A stretch of DNA of 64,000 nt from an uncultured Lachnospiraceae bacterium (GTDB lineage Bacteria > Bacillota > Clostridia > Lachnospirales > Lachnospiraceae), in assembly GCA_910584965.1 (NCBI GenBank), contig CAJUDZ010000001.1, forward strand, positions 1 to 64,000. Reading direction: 5' to 3'. Below are positions 51,768-60,073 of the stretch, piece after piece (position 1 is the stretch's first letter; each line of letters opens with the position of its first letter). The notes under the pieces were generated by a model that saw only the letters and a program-made list of their open reading frames with translations, was not told the origin of the DNA and did not search any database. Position numbers and translations under genes: made by a program.

Positions 51768-53057
51768 ATGGAGGTTAGTGGGTTGGTTAGTAATTTGAAG
51801 ATGATTATAGAATTATTGTCATTTTTATATTGTTTGGCGGAACTTTTTGGCAAGAAACTTATAATTAGCATTCATTCAGCGGTTCTTATTATCGTAAATT
51901 TATTTATAATAACAGGCATTAATGATTATAGATTTCCACTATATTTCCGTTCGTTGTGCTATATTGCTATGTTTTTATATGGATTATTGTATTATAAAGA
52001 AAGTGTTAAACTTACTTTGCTCAATTGTTTTATTGCGATAATAATAGCTTCATTCTTGCCATTATTTCTGTACTGGCCATTATATTTCAGTTTTCCTAGT
52101 CAAGAATATGTAGAATTGTATGCTCTAACGACTGTTATAGGAAGTCTTTTGCTTATTGTTATGTGCAGTAGAAAGATCAAGTTAAAAGATTTGTCTGATT
52201 TTTGTATCAAAAGGAGTAAATTCATTCTGGGCATTACAATATTAATAATCTGTGGATTTGGTTTTGAATTTTATCAAATAATTGATAAACATATGTTATC
52301 AGGAAAATCATATTTTCAAATTATTTATTTTGTTTTGATTGTTTCATTTGTAGTCTATGAGTGGCAGAAAACCAGAATGGATGCCGAGAAAAAGAAAGCC
52401 CAGTTAGAAATGAACAAATTATATTATGATGCTTACGACCAGTTGATTTTGTTAGTCAGGGAAAGACAGCATGATATGAAGAATCATATCAATGCCATAT
52501 TGAGTCTGATCTATACGACGGAAAAGTATGAAGAACTGATCGAAAAACAAAAAGAATACTGCGGCTATGTCATAGAGCAGAATGAGAAAACCAAACTGGT
52601 GCTGTCATCGGGAAATCCCCTGATTGCAGGATTCCTGTACAGTAAAATCCGGGAGGCCGAAAGCAGGCATATTATTTTTGATTATCGAATCGGACTCAGA
52701 AAGGAAACTGCCATACCCGAATATGAATTGGTCGATATTGCGGGCATTTTGCTGGATAATGCCATAGAGGCATTGCATGGTACCGACGAAGAAAATTTTG
52801 AAAGAAAGATATATTTCTCCATCGGAGAAACAGAAGAAAGCATCGATCTATTATGTGCCAACACCAGTCCCCGTTACGAAGAAGATCTGACAGATCATTT
52901 CTTCGAATCCGGATACAGCAGTAAGGGACAGAACAGAGGCATCGGCCTGGCAAAACTAAAACGGCTGGTACAAAACAGAAATGGAACAATTACGGTTTAT
53001 AATGAAGATCGCCAAAATGCCAATTATCTGACATTCGAAATCAAACTGCCCAAATAA
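51768..53057 (+). CDS. AgrC-like membrane histidine kinase (GHKL family)
   Basis: 429 residues; start taken at the ATG after GGGAGGGG. The first 200 residues hold six or seven hydrophobic helices, like the peptide-sensing part of AgrC. Then comes a dimerisation helix with the phospho-His in RQHDMKNHINAIL, and a GHKL ATPase (DIAGILLDNAIEAL, SGYSSKGQNRGIGLAKLK). The first half is much AT-richer (about 28% G+C in a sampled line near 51.85 kb against 43% near 52.65 kb), so the sensor appears to have been swapped in. It pairs with the LytTR regulator just upstream. Confidence 0.9.
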   Translation: MEVSGLVSNLKMIIELLSFLYCLAELFGKKLIISIHSAVLIIVNLFIITGINDYRFPLYFRSLCYIAMFLYGLLYYKESVKLTLLNCFIAIIIASFLPLFLYWPLYFSFPSQEYVELYALTTVIGSLLLIVMCSRKIKLKDLSDFCIKRSKFILGITILIICGFGFEFYQIIDKHMLSGKSYFQIIYFVLIVSFVVYEWQKTRMDAEKKKAQLEMNKLYYDAYDQLILLVRERQHDMKNHINAILSLIYTTEKYEELIEKQKEYCGYVIEQNEKTKLVLSSGNPLIAGFLYSKIREAESRHIIFDYRIGLRKETAIPEYELVDIAGILLDNAIEALHGTDEENFERKIYFSIGETEESIDLLCANTSPRYEEDLTDHFFESGYSSKGQNRGIGLAKLKRLVQNRNGTITVYNEDRQNANYLTFEIKLPK

Positions 53058-53303
53058 AGGGCTGAAGTTTTTGGCACAACAATGAGATATGGCGTTTTTG
53101 TTTGGCTGTAAATTCATGCGTTTATTTTTTATCTTTTCGGAATTGTGTACCCGGTTGGAAATAACTTATAAATATACATTGTATATGACAGATAAAGATT
53201 TTATAAACAAATCTATAAATCTGAGTTTATAGGAAAAATGATAAAGGCAATATATTGATTTATTTTTCACATTAATAGTTTCCACATATAGGAATTTCAC
53301 ATA

Positions 53304-53348
53304 AAGTAGAAAAAAGAATATCGGTTGATTACTGCAATCAACCGATAT
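53304..53348 (-). terminator. Terminator of the decayed Rpn-like gene
   Basis: A perfect 13-bp stem ATATCGGTTGATT-5 nt-AATCAACCGATAT is followed, on the minus strand, by TTCTTTTTTC. It lies about 90 bases after the end of the minus-strand Rpn pseudogene. Confidence 0.85.
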
Positions 53349-53363
53349 CCTACGAATTTATAA

Positions 53364-53406
53364 CCTCAGTGGACCAGGGCGTGTATCACCTTGTTCACTG
53401 AGGGTA
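53364..53406. repeat. Inverted repeat with GTTCACTGAGGGTA
   Basis: CCTCAGTGGAC (53364-53374) and GTTCACTGAGG (53393-53403) form a near-perfect stem with an 18-nt loop. The word GTTCACTGAGGGTA is identical to that at 13612-13625, and a variant CTTGTCCACTGAGGG lies at 32840-32854. Confidence 0.5.
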
Positions 53407-53434
53407 ATGTGCCTTGATTAAATTGTTTTGCCGA

Positions 53435-54254
53435 TTACGCCAACTGCATAACCTCGGCTTCAAGTTCCTTTAGTTCGTCCATTGATAAAGATGGTACATA
53501 ACGTGCAATTTTTTCAAGAGAGAGTTCACCATCTATAATCATTCTTCTGGCTGTTTCTCTTGCATTATTTAATGCCGCTTCTTTTGCCGCTTCATTCCTC
53601 ATATCTTCCATAATTTTACACATGGCAGCAACTCCTTCCTCGTCTTGCTTAAAATATCGTGCTTTTTTAGCAAGCGCTTCATAATTCATATCATTGGGAT
53701 TCGTGCATGAAAAATCGTGCATTAGCCTTCCGATTTCATCGTTGCCCCTATATTTCCCATTAACATATAAAATATGCGAACCGTCACCAAACAATACCTT
53801 ATTATCCCCAATAGTGACATATCTTTCTACCGGATATATCGGCTGTTTTCCTTTCATTATATCATTTTCTGTTACAAAAATAATATAACTGTCAGGAATA
53901 TCCTCCGTATCATCACCGGATTTTAATATATGTGCATCCAACAAGCTGCTGTTATGCCTTGCTCTCTTTGCGCCTGCCCCCGCGTCTTTCCTCTGAATTT
54001 CCACATAATTCCTTATCGGTGCTGTCAATCGCATGAACATCTAAAACAGCCGAACGTCCTTGCAGATTCTTCATCAGCTTTTGTGTCCGAACCGATTTAA
54101 TTTTTATGTCCTCTCGCCCTAAAACAATCCGTAGTATTAGCTCCACACCTTCAAAATTATCTGCAAGGCAAACGGTCATAAAATCATCGTCCATATATCG
54201 GAGTGATTTCAGACGTTCTAAATCCTGTTGATGTGCCTGCTCTGCTGTACTCAA
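53435..54254 (-). pseudogene. Rpn-family PD-(D/E)XK nuclease/transposase, frameshifted
   Basis: Two overlapping reading frames together make one protein. The first (54254 leftward) gives MSTAEQAHQQDLERLKSLRY through AVLDVHAIDSTDKE; near 54000 the frame shifts and the homologous continuation YVEIQRKDAGAGAKRARHNS lies in another frame and runs to the end. The PD-(D/E)XK active site is split: Asp of AVLDVHA on one side, EIQ on the other. Rpn proteins are recombination-promoting nucleases of mobile origin. One insertion or deletion of bases inactivated it; a sequencing error is the alternative. Confidence 0.82.
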
Positions 54255-54549
54255 AATATCACCTTCTTCTACTGCCTTTATTATACATTGAACAATCCAT
54301 TTTGAAAACTGAATTTTTTATGAATTATTTCAGTATGAATTATTTCTATAACTCCACGTCATTCTGCTTTTTATTTTGATCAGGCTGTGTTTTGGTTCTG
54401 CGCTCTATCTGCCTGTTCTGCTGTCGGCACTCGTTCTGAAGCCCCTTTTCAGGGTTCTTCTTGTTTCGGGAATAGGGTATTATGCTATTAGCGGTGGGGC
54501 CTACCGCAAAGTAGACAGTTAAAAGCGTTGGCAACTCTAATGGAGTTGC

Positions 54550-54740
54550 TACACAAATGGCTATGTGGAAATGTATGGCCAGTTTTTCGAGGAGAGATTT
54601 GGAAGAAATGAGAGCAGTCTGCCAGAGAGAAGGGCCGGCTGCCGGAAGAGGAAATAGAGGCGGCACATGCCAAAGCTGATTTACGCGCCGAAAGCGTTGA
54701 GCGATTTACAGAGGATAAAACCATATGTTTCCAAACAACA
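54550..54740 (+). pseudogene. Remnant of a ParD/ParE-like toxin-antitoxin pair
   Basis: The start of a RelE/ParE toxin is recognisable at 54667 (MPKLIYAPKALSDLQRIKPY) but it is cut after about 24 codons by unrelated sequence. Upstream, a charged stretch (GRLPEEEIEAAHAKA) resembles an antitoxin C-terminus but overlaps in a different frame. The right boundary runs into the agrD terminator. Neither gene could be functional. The rest of the gap from 54255 holds no other gene I can support. Confidence 0.45.
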
Positions 54741-54746
54741 CATAAC

Positions 54747-54782
54747 AAAAGACAGAAATTCCAAACAGAATTTCTGTCTTTT
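54747..54782. terminator. Terminator after agrD
   Basis: A perfect 15-bp stem AAAAGACAGAAATTC-6 nt-GAATTTCTGTCTTTT. It begins three bases after the agrD stop on the minus strand, where the stem itself ends in a T-run. Confidence 0.88.
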
Positions 54783-54784
54783 GT

Positions 54785-54913
54785 TTAATCCTCTGCCGGA
54801 AATTCCGGTTCTCCAAAAAAGAATACACTTCCGGAACCAAAATAAACTGTAAATGAGTACGCCACACAAGCGCTGCAAATCGCAAACACATTCTTCCTAA
54901 GCCATTTCTTCAT
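54785..54913 (-). CDS. agrD: AgrD-like cyclic autoinducer peptide precursor
   Basis: 42 residues. An amphipathic N-terminal part (MKKWLRKNVFAICSACVAYS) is followed by FTVYFGSGSVFFF and the AgrD recognition tail GEPEFPAED. The tail aligns with DEPKVPEEL of S. aureus AgrD, placing C-terminal cleavage after Phe33. The fifth residue before that point is Ser29, so the ring should be a Ser lactone (S-V-F-F-F) and not the usual Cys thiolactone. It starts 17 bases inside the end of agrB and is followed by a strong terminator. Confidence 0.88.
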   Translation of the reverse strand: MKKWLRKNVFAICSACVAYSFTVYFGSGSVFFFGEPEFPAED

Positions 54914-55493
54914 GATACCTCACCTCCCTCATAATTTTAGTTATAATCAACTGAACCGCGTGTACCACCACGGTCCAGAAGCTGACGATCAGATACCGGT
55001 TTCCGGGAAATAGAAACATCAGAACCGCCACGATCAGCACTACCTGGAAACATTCGATTTTTGCTTTTCTGAGTCTGTTTTTCAGATCATCTTTTAAAGC
55101 GGCATCCTGTACAACGACTTTCTCCTTTAACGAGTTGGGACCGAGCAGATAATCGGCGACCGCACAGACGGCAAGAACCGGATAAACCGCAAGCGGGTGT
55201 AACGGGATGACTACCGGCAAAACGTGGATTACCAGACACAGATAAAGAAAAGAAAAGAAAAAGCAGGTCCAGTATTTCCGAAAATGTATGCCGCCGCTTC
55301 TTGTCCGTAACAGGATGAGCGGAATCAGCGCAAATATCAATTCGGGAAACTTTCCTATGTAAGTAAAATAAACTATAAAAATCAAAGTCTTACTCACATC
55401 ATACAAAATTCCGGTAAAAGAAAATCGTAACAGTTTTACCTGATAATCTGAAAATCCATATTCCTGTTGTAATCTGTTCAAAATATACTGCAT
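54897..55493 (-). CDS. agrB: AgrB-like accessory gene regulator peptidase
   Basis: 198 residues, mostly membrane helices. The catalytic pair is in place: RSGGIHFRKYWTC with His70 and Cys77, the same seven-residue spacing as His77/Cys84 in S. aureus AgrB. This membrane peptidase cuts the AgrD tail and closes the ring. The next gene, overlapping by 17 bases, is agrD. It is divergent from a soluble GHKL kinase with a 304-base control region between; no agrC follows in the operon. Confidence 0.93.
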   Translation of the reverse strand: MQYILNRLQQEYGFSDYQVKLLRFSFTGILYDVSKTLIFIVYFTYIGKFPELIFALIPLILLRTRSGGIHFRKYWTCFFFSFLYLCLVIHVLPVVIPLHPLAVYPVLAVCAVADYLLGPNSLKEKVVVQDAALKDDLKNRLRKAKIECFQVVLIVAVLMFLFPGNRYLIVSFWTVVVHAVQLIITKIMREVRYHEEMA

Positions 55494-55797
55494 TTATATC
55501 ACAACCTTTGCGAATCCGTCAGCGGGTTACAAGTGTTCATTTTTCTTCATTGTAAGCAAAAAATACGGAAACGGTAAATTTAACGCTTTAATAACTCTAT
55601 TTTTGCATTTAATGCTAAAAAACGTGCAAATTTTGCTTTTTCAACAAAAAAGAAGCTGGTTCGTTTCCGAAATAATATGTTTCAGGCGAATAGAATCGAT
55701 ATATGAAGATTTTGCGTAAAGATAGAAGTAAACTGGCGGGCAGTATGCCCAAAAAGGCCGGACAGGTTTGTATTACAAAAGAGAAGGGGGCAGAAAA
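55494..55797. promoter_or_regulatory. Divergent control region, agrB and GHKL kinase
   Basis: No gene is visible. A GCAAATTTTGC word near 55625 echoes one upstream of the MinD-CHAT genes, but this may be chance in AT-rich DNA. Short GTT-containing words occur that could be LytTR half-sites, although I cannot fix a pair with correct spacing. Confidence 0.35.
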
Positions 55798-56472
55798 ATG
55801 GAAAACGCAAAATCAGCATCCCGCGATGAATGTGCCAGAATGCGGGAAAAGTATTATCAGGATCTGGACGAACTGCATGAAGAGTACGATACATTTCTGC
55901 ATGATATGAAACATACGATGCGTGCAATCGCCGCTTTGGCCAGGGAAGGAGAGGTTGAGGAAATTATCAGCCTGATCGATAAGCTCGACATGTCTCTCGG
56001 CAGAATTGAAGAGCGCATTATATGCAGTCATAAAGTGCTAAATGCTCTTTTCAATGAAAGAAAAGCTTATGCGGAGGAGATAGGCGTCACATTGGAATAT
56101 GATGTATCCGAACCACTGTACTTACAGGATTTCGATGATGTGGATTTATGCAGTCTGGTAGGAAATATTTTGGATAATGCGATAGAAGCGGAGTATCGGT
56201 CAACACAGCGGGAACGTATTTTATTCTGTATGAAGATGGCAAAAGAGGGAAGGCACATCATCATTCAAATGGAAAACAGCTATGAGGAAGCCGTGGAAAA
56301 TAATCGGACGAAAACGGACGGCCCTGAGCGGATCGGTGCAAAACATGGAATCGGGATGCGGAGTGTTCGTAAAATTGTCAGAAAGTATGGCGGCATGATG
56401 GAAGACAGGAAGAGTGACGGGAAGTTTTGGATTAAAATTCTGCTTCCTGTTCAGAGCGGATGGAAGAGTTAA
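55798..56472 (+). CDS. Soluble GHKL-family kinase-like protein
   Basis: 224 residues from the ATG after AAGGGGG. There is no membrane helix. A helical part holds YDTFLHDMKHTMRAI (a His-box like that of AgrC kinases), then a GHKL ATPase with LVGNILDNAIEAEYR (N-box) and GAKHGIGMRSVRKIVRKY (G-box). It is therefore the catalytic half of an AgrC-type kinase without its sensor. It may pick up a signal from another protein, or cross-talk with the LytTR regulators at 49.1 and 50.9 kb. Confidence 0.85.
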   Translation: MENAKSASRDECARMREKYYQDLDELHEEYDTFLHDMKHTMRAIAALAREGEVEEIISLIDKLDMSLGRIEERIICSHKVLNALFNERKAYAEEIGVTLEYDVSEPLYLQDFDDVDLCSLVGNILDNAIEAEYRSTQRERILFCMKMAKEGRHIIIQMENSYEEAVENNRTKTDGPERIGAKHGIGMRSVRKIVRKYGGMMEDRKSDGKFWIKILLPVQSGWKS

Positions 56473-56478
56473 AAGAAC

Positions 56479-56501
56479 GGCCCGGTTTTATTGACCGGGC
56501 C
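56479..56501 (+). terminator. Hairpin after the GHKL gene
   Basis: GGCCCGGT pairs perfectly with ACCGGGCC around a 7-nt loop, 7 bases after the stop codon; only a weak T-rich tail follows. The remaining 260 bases up to the next gene are AT-rich, with no gene seen. Confidence 0.55.
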
Positions 56502-56760
56502 TTGTCATGTGGAAATGACTTTTCTGCTTTGATTTTTTGCGCAAAATGACCGATTAACAATAAAACGTTTTATGAAACTGGTTATTTTTGCGATATTTCG
56601 GAAAAAATTACTATTTTGCTCTTTATAATGTACATTGAAAAAAATACGGTTGCAATTCTAAAATGAAGTCAGTAATATAATTACAAGATGTAAATCGTTT
56701 TACAAAATTACTTTAAAAGCACCACGAATAAGAGACAAAAGCGAACAAGGAGGTATCATC

Positions 56761-58794
56761 ATGAGAAACATGAAAATGGCAGCAAAAATCAGTCTGATTT
56801 CAATCGTGATACTTGCTATCGGATTGGCAGGACTATGGTTTGCCGCGAACAGACAGATGACAAAAGTCATGGAGGAGTCTATTATTCAGCAGCTAAATAA
56901 TTCTGTAGAAACGCAGGCTGAAATCGTAAGAAATTATGTGGACAAGGCGGAAACTTATCTGATTGGATATGCGCAGGCGCCGGCGATGGCGAAGACGCTT
57001 CAGAATACAGCGGATGAGTCCGGGAAGGCAGAACTTCAGGAATACACGGATGCTTATGCAGCCACAGGCGACAATCTGGAAAACATCTATGCCGCAGATA
57101 ATAACTCTACGGTAATCGCTTCCCATGTACAGGGCGTGATCGGCGTGACCCTCAGGGAGGGAGACGCATTAAAGCAGCTTCAGGATGCGCTTTCAAAGGG
57201 AATGTATAATACAGGAATCATGGCGTCGAAGTCCACCGGAGCACAGGTTATCTCCATGTATTATCCGGTAAACGATAAAGACGGGCAGATATTGGGATAT
57301 GTGGGCGCGGCAATTTATGCCGGGAATTTGAGGGATACATTGAACGGACTGGCCGGAAGACAGGAAGGAAGCAACTATTTATTGCTGGATTCCGCATCGG
57401 GAAGCTATATTTTCTGCCCGGAAGATGAGCTGATCGGAACGACGGTTGAAAATACAGATCTTCTGAATATGATAGAGCAGGCGAAAAGCGCGGGAAATCA
57501 GGCGCAGTCTCTTGAATATACGGACAGTGTGACAGGGAAAAAAATAATATCCGCGATATATTATATGGAAGAACGGGACTGGGTACTGGTTGCCCTGACG
57601 GACTGGGATATCGCTTTTGCACCGGTGCGTACGCTGTCGATTATGCTCGGCGTTCTTTGCCTGGCAGTCCTTGTCATCATATCTTTTGCGGTCTGGTTCA
57701 GCGTGTCGATGATTGCCCGCGCGATAAGCGGCGAGGCGGCTATCATTCAGGAAATCGGAACGTTGAATTTTACGGGACGGCAAAGGCTGGAACGCTATTG
57801 CGGCAGAAAAGACGAAGTCGGAATGATTGCGGATGCCATGAAAATTTTAATAGACGCGATGTTTAATGTCGTCATGGGATTGAAAGAAAAAAGCGGTGAA
57901 TTGCAGAGGACTGCGGGAGAAATGAGTAAGAACTCGTCAGCCACATCCGATGCGATCAGGGATGTCGAGACGGCAATCCAGGATATTGCCGAGGGAGCGG
58001 GCAGCCAGGCGACGGAAACGACGAACGCATCGGAACGCGTTGTTCATATCGGGAATCAGATTGAGAATACCAAAGAAAAATCATCAAGGCTTTCGGGTGT
58101 TGCGCAGCGGATCAGTCAGTCCAGCGACGAAGCGCTGAAAACACTGCAGATTTTGGTGGAAATTAATGATAAGGCGAAAACGGCGGTAGAGCAGATCAAC
58201 AGGCAGACGCTGAATACCAATGATTCCGTTTTAAAAATCAGGGATGCCGCGCAGCTGATTACATCGATCGCCGAAGAAACGAATCTGCTCTCTTTGAATG
58301 CTTCGATTGAAGCGGCGCGGGCGGGCGAGCAGGGGAGCGGTTTTGCTGTCGTTGCAGGGCAGATCAAGAAGCTGGCCGAGCAGTCCAACGACTCCGCGAA
58401 ATATATTGATAAAATTATTGAGGCTCTGTTGGAAGAATCATCCCGTGCGGTACAGGTTATGGACGAAGTGCGGGAAATTATGAAGAAGCAGAGCGAACAT
58501 CTTTCGGATACAAAGAACTGCTTTGGGGAAGTCAGCCATAACGTGGATGTGACGCAGAGCGAAATCGCCGATATCGATGCTACGATTTCCAACATGGATG
58601 AAGAGCGGATCAACGTCATCGACGTTGTACAGAGCCTGACGGCGATCGCCGAAGAGAACGCGGCCAGCACGGAAGAATCACTTGCATCAACAGAAACGGT
58701 CAACGGCATGATTCAGGATGTTGCAGAGGTAGCAAAAGCGCTGGAGGAACTGGCAAACGAAATTGACATGGGTGTCAGTATTTTCCGGATGTAA
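56761..58794 (+). CDS. Methyl-accepting chemotaxis protein with dCache sensor
   Basis: 677 residues: a membrane helix at about 10-30, an extracytoplasmic double-Cache sensor (about 35-280, with TGAQVISMYYPVNDKDGQIL and GYVGAAIY), a second helix near 285-310, HAMP, and a signalling domain with the CheA/CheW tip AEETNLLSLNASIEAARAGE then GFAVVAGQIKKLAEQ. dCache domains commonly bind amino acids or other small metabolites. A strong AAGGAGG precedes the ATG. Confidence 0.94.
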   Translation: MRNMKMAAKISLISIVILAIGLAGLWFAANRQMTKVMEESIIQQLNNSVETQAEIVRNYVDKAETYLIGYAQAPAMAKTLQNTADESGKAELQEYTDAYAATGDNLENIYAADNNSTVIASHVQGVIGVTLREGDALKQLQDALSKGMYNTGIMASKSTGAQVISMYYPVNDKDGQILGYVGAAIYAGNLRDTLNGLAGRQEGSNYLLLDSASGSYIFCPEDELIGTTVENTDLLNMIEQAKSAGNQAQSLEYTDSVTGKKIISAIYYMEERDWVLVALTDWDIAFAPVRTLSIMLGVLCLAVLVIISFAVWFSVSMIARAISGEAAIIQEIGTLNFTGRQRLERYCGRKDEVGMIADAMKILIDAMFNVVMGLKEKSGELQRTAGEMSKNSSATSDAIRDVETAIQDIAEGAGSQATETTNASERVVHIGNQIENTKEKSSRLSGVAQRISQSSDEALKTLQILVEINDKAKTAVEQINRQTLNTNDSVLKIRDAAQLITSIAEETNLLSLNASIEAARAGEQGSGFAVVAGQIKKLAEQSNDSAKYIDKIIEALLEESSRAVQVMDEVREIMKKQSEHLSDTKNCFGEVSHNVDVTQSEIADIDATISNMDEERINVIDVVQSLTAIAEENAASTEESLASTETVNGMIQDVAEVAKALEELANEIDMGVSIFRM

Positions 58795-58851
58795 GGGGAT
58801 TATTTGACAGCAAAAAGGAAAAAACTAATACTTTAAAAGGAGTATTATAAT

Positions 58852-59892
58852 GTGATTACAGTAAAAGAAATTGCGCAGATATGCGGTGTGTCGCCGAGTA
58901 CGGTCTCCAATATTTTAAATGGCAAATCGAATATGAGCGAAGAGACGAGACAGAAAGTGCTTGGCACGATTAAAGAAATCGGATATCAGCCGAATTTTTT
59001 TGCCCAGAGCATGCGTAAGCAGAACAGCCGCATTATCAGCATTATTACGGAAGATCTGAACCAGTTCAGCACCGGATCGATTGTAGAAGCGGCAATGGCA
59101 TACTGCGAAGATCATGATTACAGAACGATTCTGATGAATCTTCGTCTGTACGATAAGTGGTCAGATACATGGTTTGACGATGAACAGAAAGTGAAGACGG
59201 TATTGGATCCGGTGGTACAGGCAGCTTTATCCATCCGGGTGGACGGACTGATTTATGTGGCAGGCCATTGCCGGGTCATCAACGGGCTTTCACCGGATCT
59301 TTCCGTTCCGGTCGTATTTGCCTATGGCCTTTCGGGGTGTGAAAAATATCCGTCTGTTGTAATCGACGATGAAAAAGGCGGATATGATATAACGAAATAC
59401 ATGATATCCAAAGGGCATAAGAAGATCGGGCTGATCGGCGGTGCGGCGGAAAATCTGCATACGAAAAGCCGCCTTCTCGGATATCAGAAGGCATTGTTTG
59501 AGGGAAATATCTTGTATAATCCGTTCTGGGTGCGCTATGGAGACTGGAGGAGAAAGTCAGGATATGAGGAAACCGGATACCTGGTCAGGGAAGGCGTTAC
59601 GGCAATTTTCTGTATGAATGATAATATGGCGGCAGGCGCTTATGATTATCTGTATGAGAATCATCTGGAAGTGGGGAAGGATATCTCCATCGCCGGATAT
59701 GATGACAGGGAAATGGCGGACTATCTGCGCCCCGGCCTTACAACGAATAGAATCGAGCTGCGGGAGATTGGAAGAAAGACGGCGGAAATTCTGATTCGGT
59801 CGCTGGAAGAAGAACAGCAGGAGAGTACGGAATCCGGCGTTGTCAGGATTCCGTGCAGGTTGATAGAGCGAATGTCGGTCTGCGGTCCATAA
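58852..59892 (+). CDS. LacI-family transcriptional regulator
   Basis: 346 residues from GTG after AAGGAG; an ATG two bases earlier is followed directly by a stop. The N-terminal helix-turn-helix VKEIAQICGVSPSTVSNILN and hinge NGKSNMSEETRQKV are typical, followed by a periplasmic-binding-like effector domain (GVTAIFCMNDNMAAGAYDYL, YDDREMADYLRPGLTTNRI). The effector is probably a sugar. It precedes an exopolysaccharide gene cluster by about 180 bases and may control it or a distant target. Confidence 0.92.
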   Translation: MITVKEIAQICGVSPSTVSNILNGKSNMSEETRQKVLGTIKEIGYQPNFFAQSMRKQNSRIISIITEDLNQFSTGSIVEAAMAYCEDHDYRTILMNLRLYDKWSDTWFDDEQKVKTVLDPVVQAALSIRVDGLIYVAGHCRVINGLSPDLSVPVVFAYGLSGCEKYPSVVIDDEKGGYDITKYMISKGHKKIGLIGGAAENLHTKSRLLGYQKALFEGNILYNPFWVRYGDWRRKSGYEETGYLVREGVTAIFCMNDNMAAGAYDYLYENHLEVGKDISIAGYDDREMADYLRPGLTTNRIELREIGRKTAEILIRSLEEEQQESTESGVVRIPCRLIERMSVCGP

Positions 59893-59962
59893 AACGAAAT
59901 ACGCCGCAGAAATCGAACGGGCATAATCTGCTATTGCATCTCATTATAAAATAAGGTAAAAT

Positions 59963-59991
59963 TTAAATGGAATTTTATCTTTTTTTATAAT
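59963..59991 (+). promoter_or_regulatory. Candidate promoter of the exopolysaccharide operon
   Basis: TTAAAT (59963-59968) and a perfect TATAAT (59986-59991) are 17 bases apart. The expected start near 59998 lies only about 30 bases before a terminator hairpin. Confidence 0.5.
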
Positions 59992-60026
59992 ACAGGAAAT
60001 TGCGACAGTAGAAAACATTTCATAAA

Positions 60027-60053
60027 ATCGTCGCTGCCAGGCGACGATTTTTT
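60027..60053 (+). terminator. Terminator hairpin in front of the first EPS gene
   Basis: A perfect stem ATCGTCGC-6 nt-GCGACGAT followed by TTTTTT. It lies 21 bases before the GT2 start codon, between that gene and its candidate promoter. It may end the LacI message or act as an attenuator for the operon. Confidence 0.82.
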
Positions 60054-60073
60054 ATTGTACAGGAAAAGGAAAC

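Larger units (their letters stand above)
53058..53434. other. Region without gene, with a terminator and a repeat
   Basis: AT-rich; no supported gene. It carries the terminator at 53304-53348 and an inverted-repeat hairpin at 53364-53403, both annotated separately. Confidence 0.5.
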
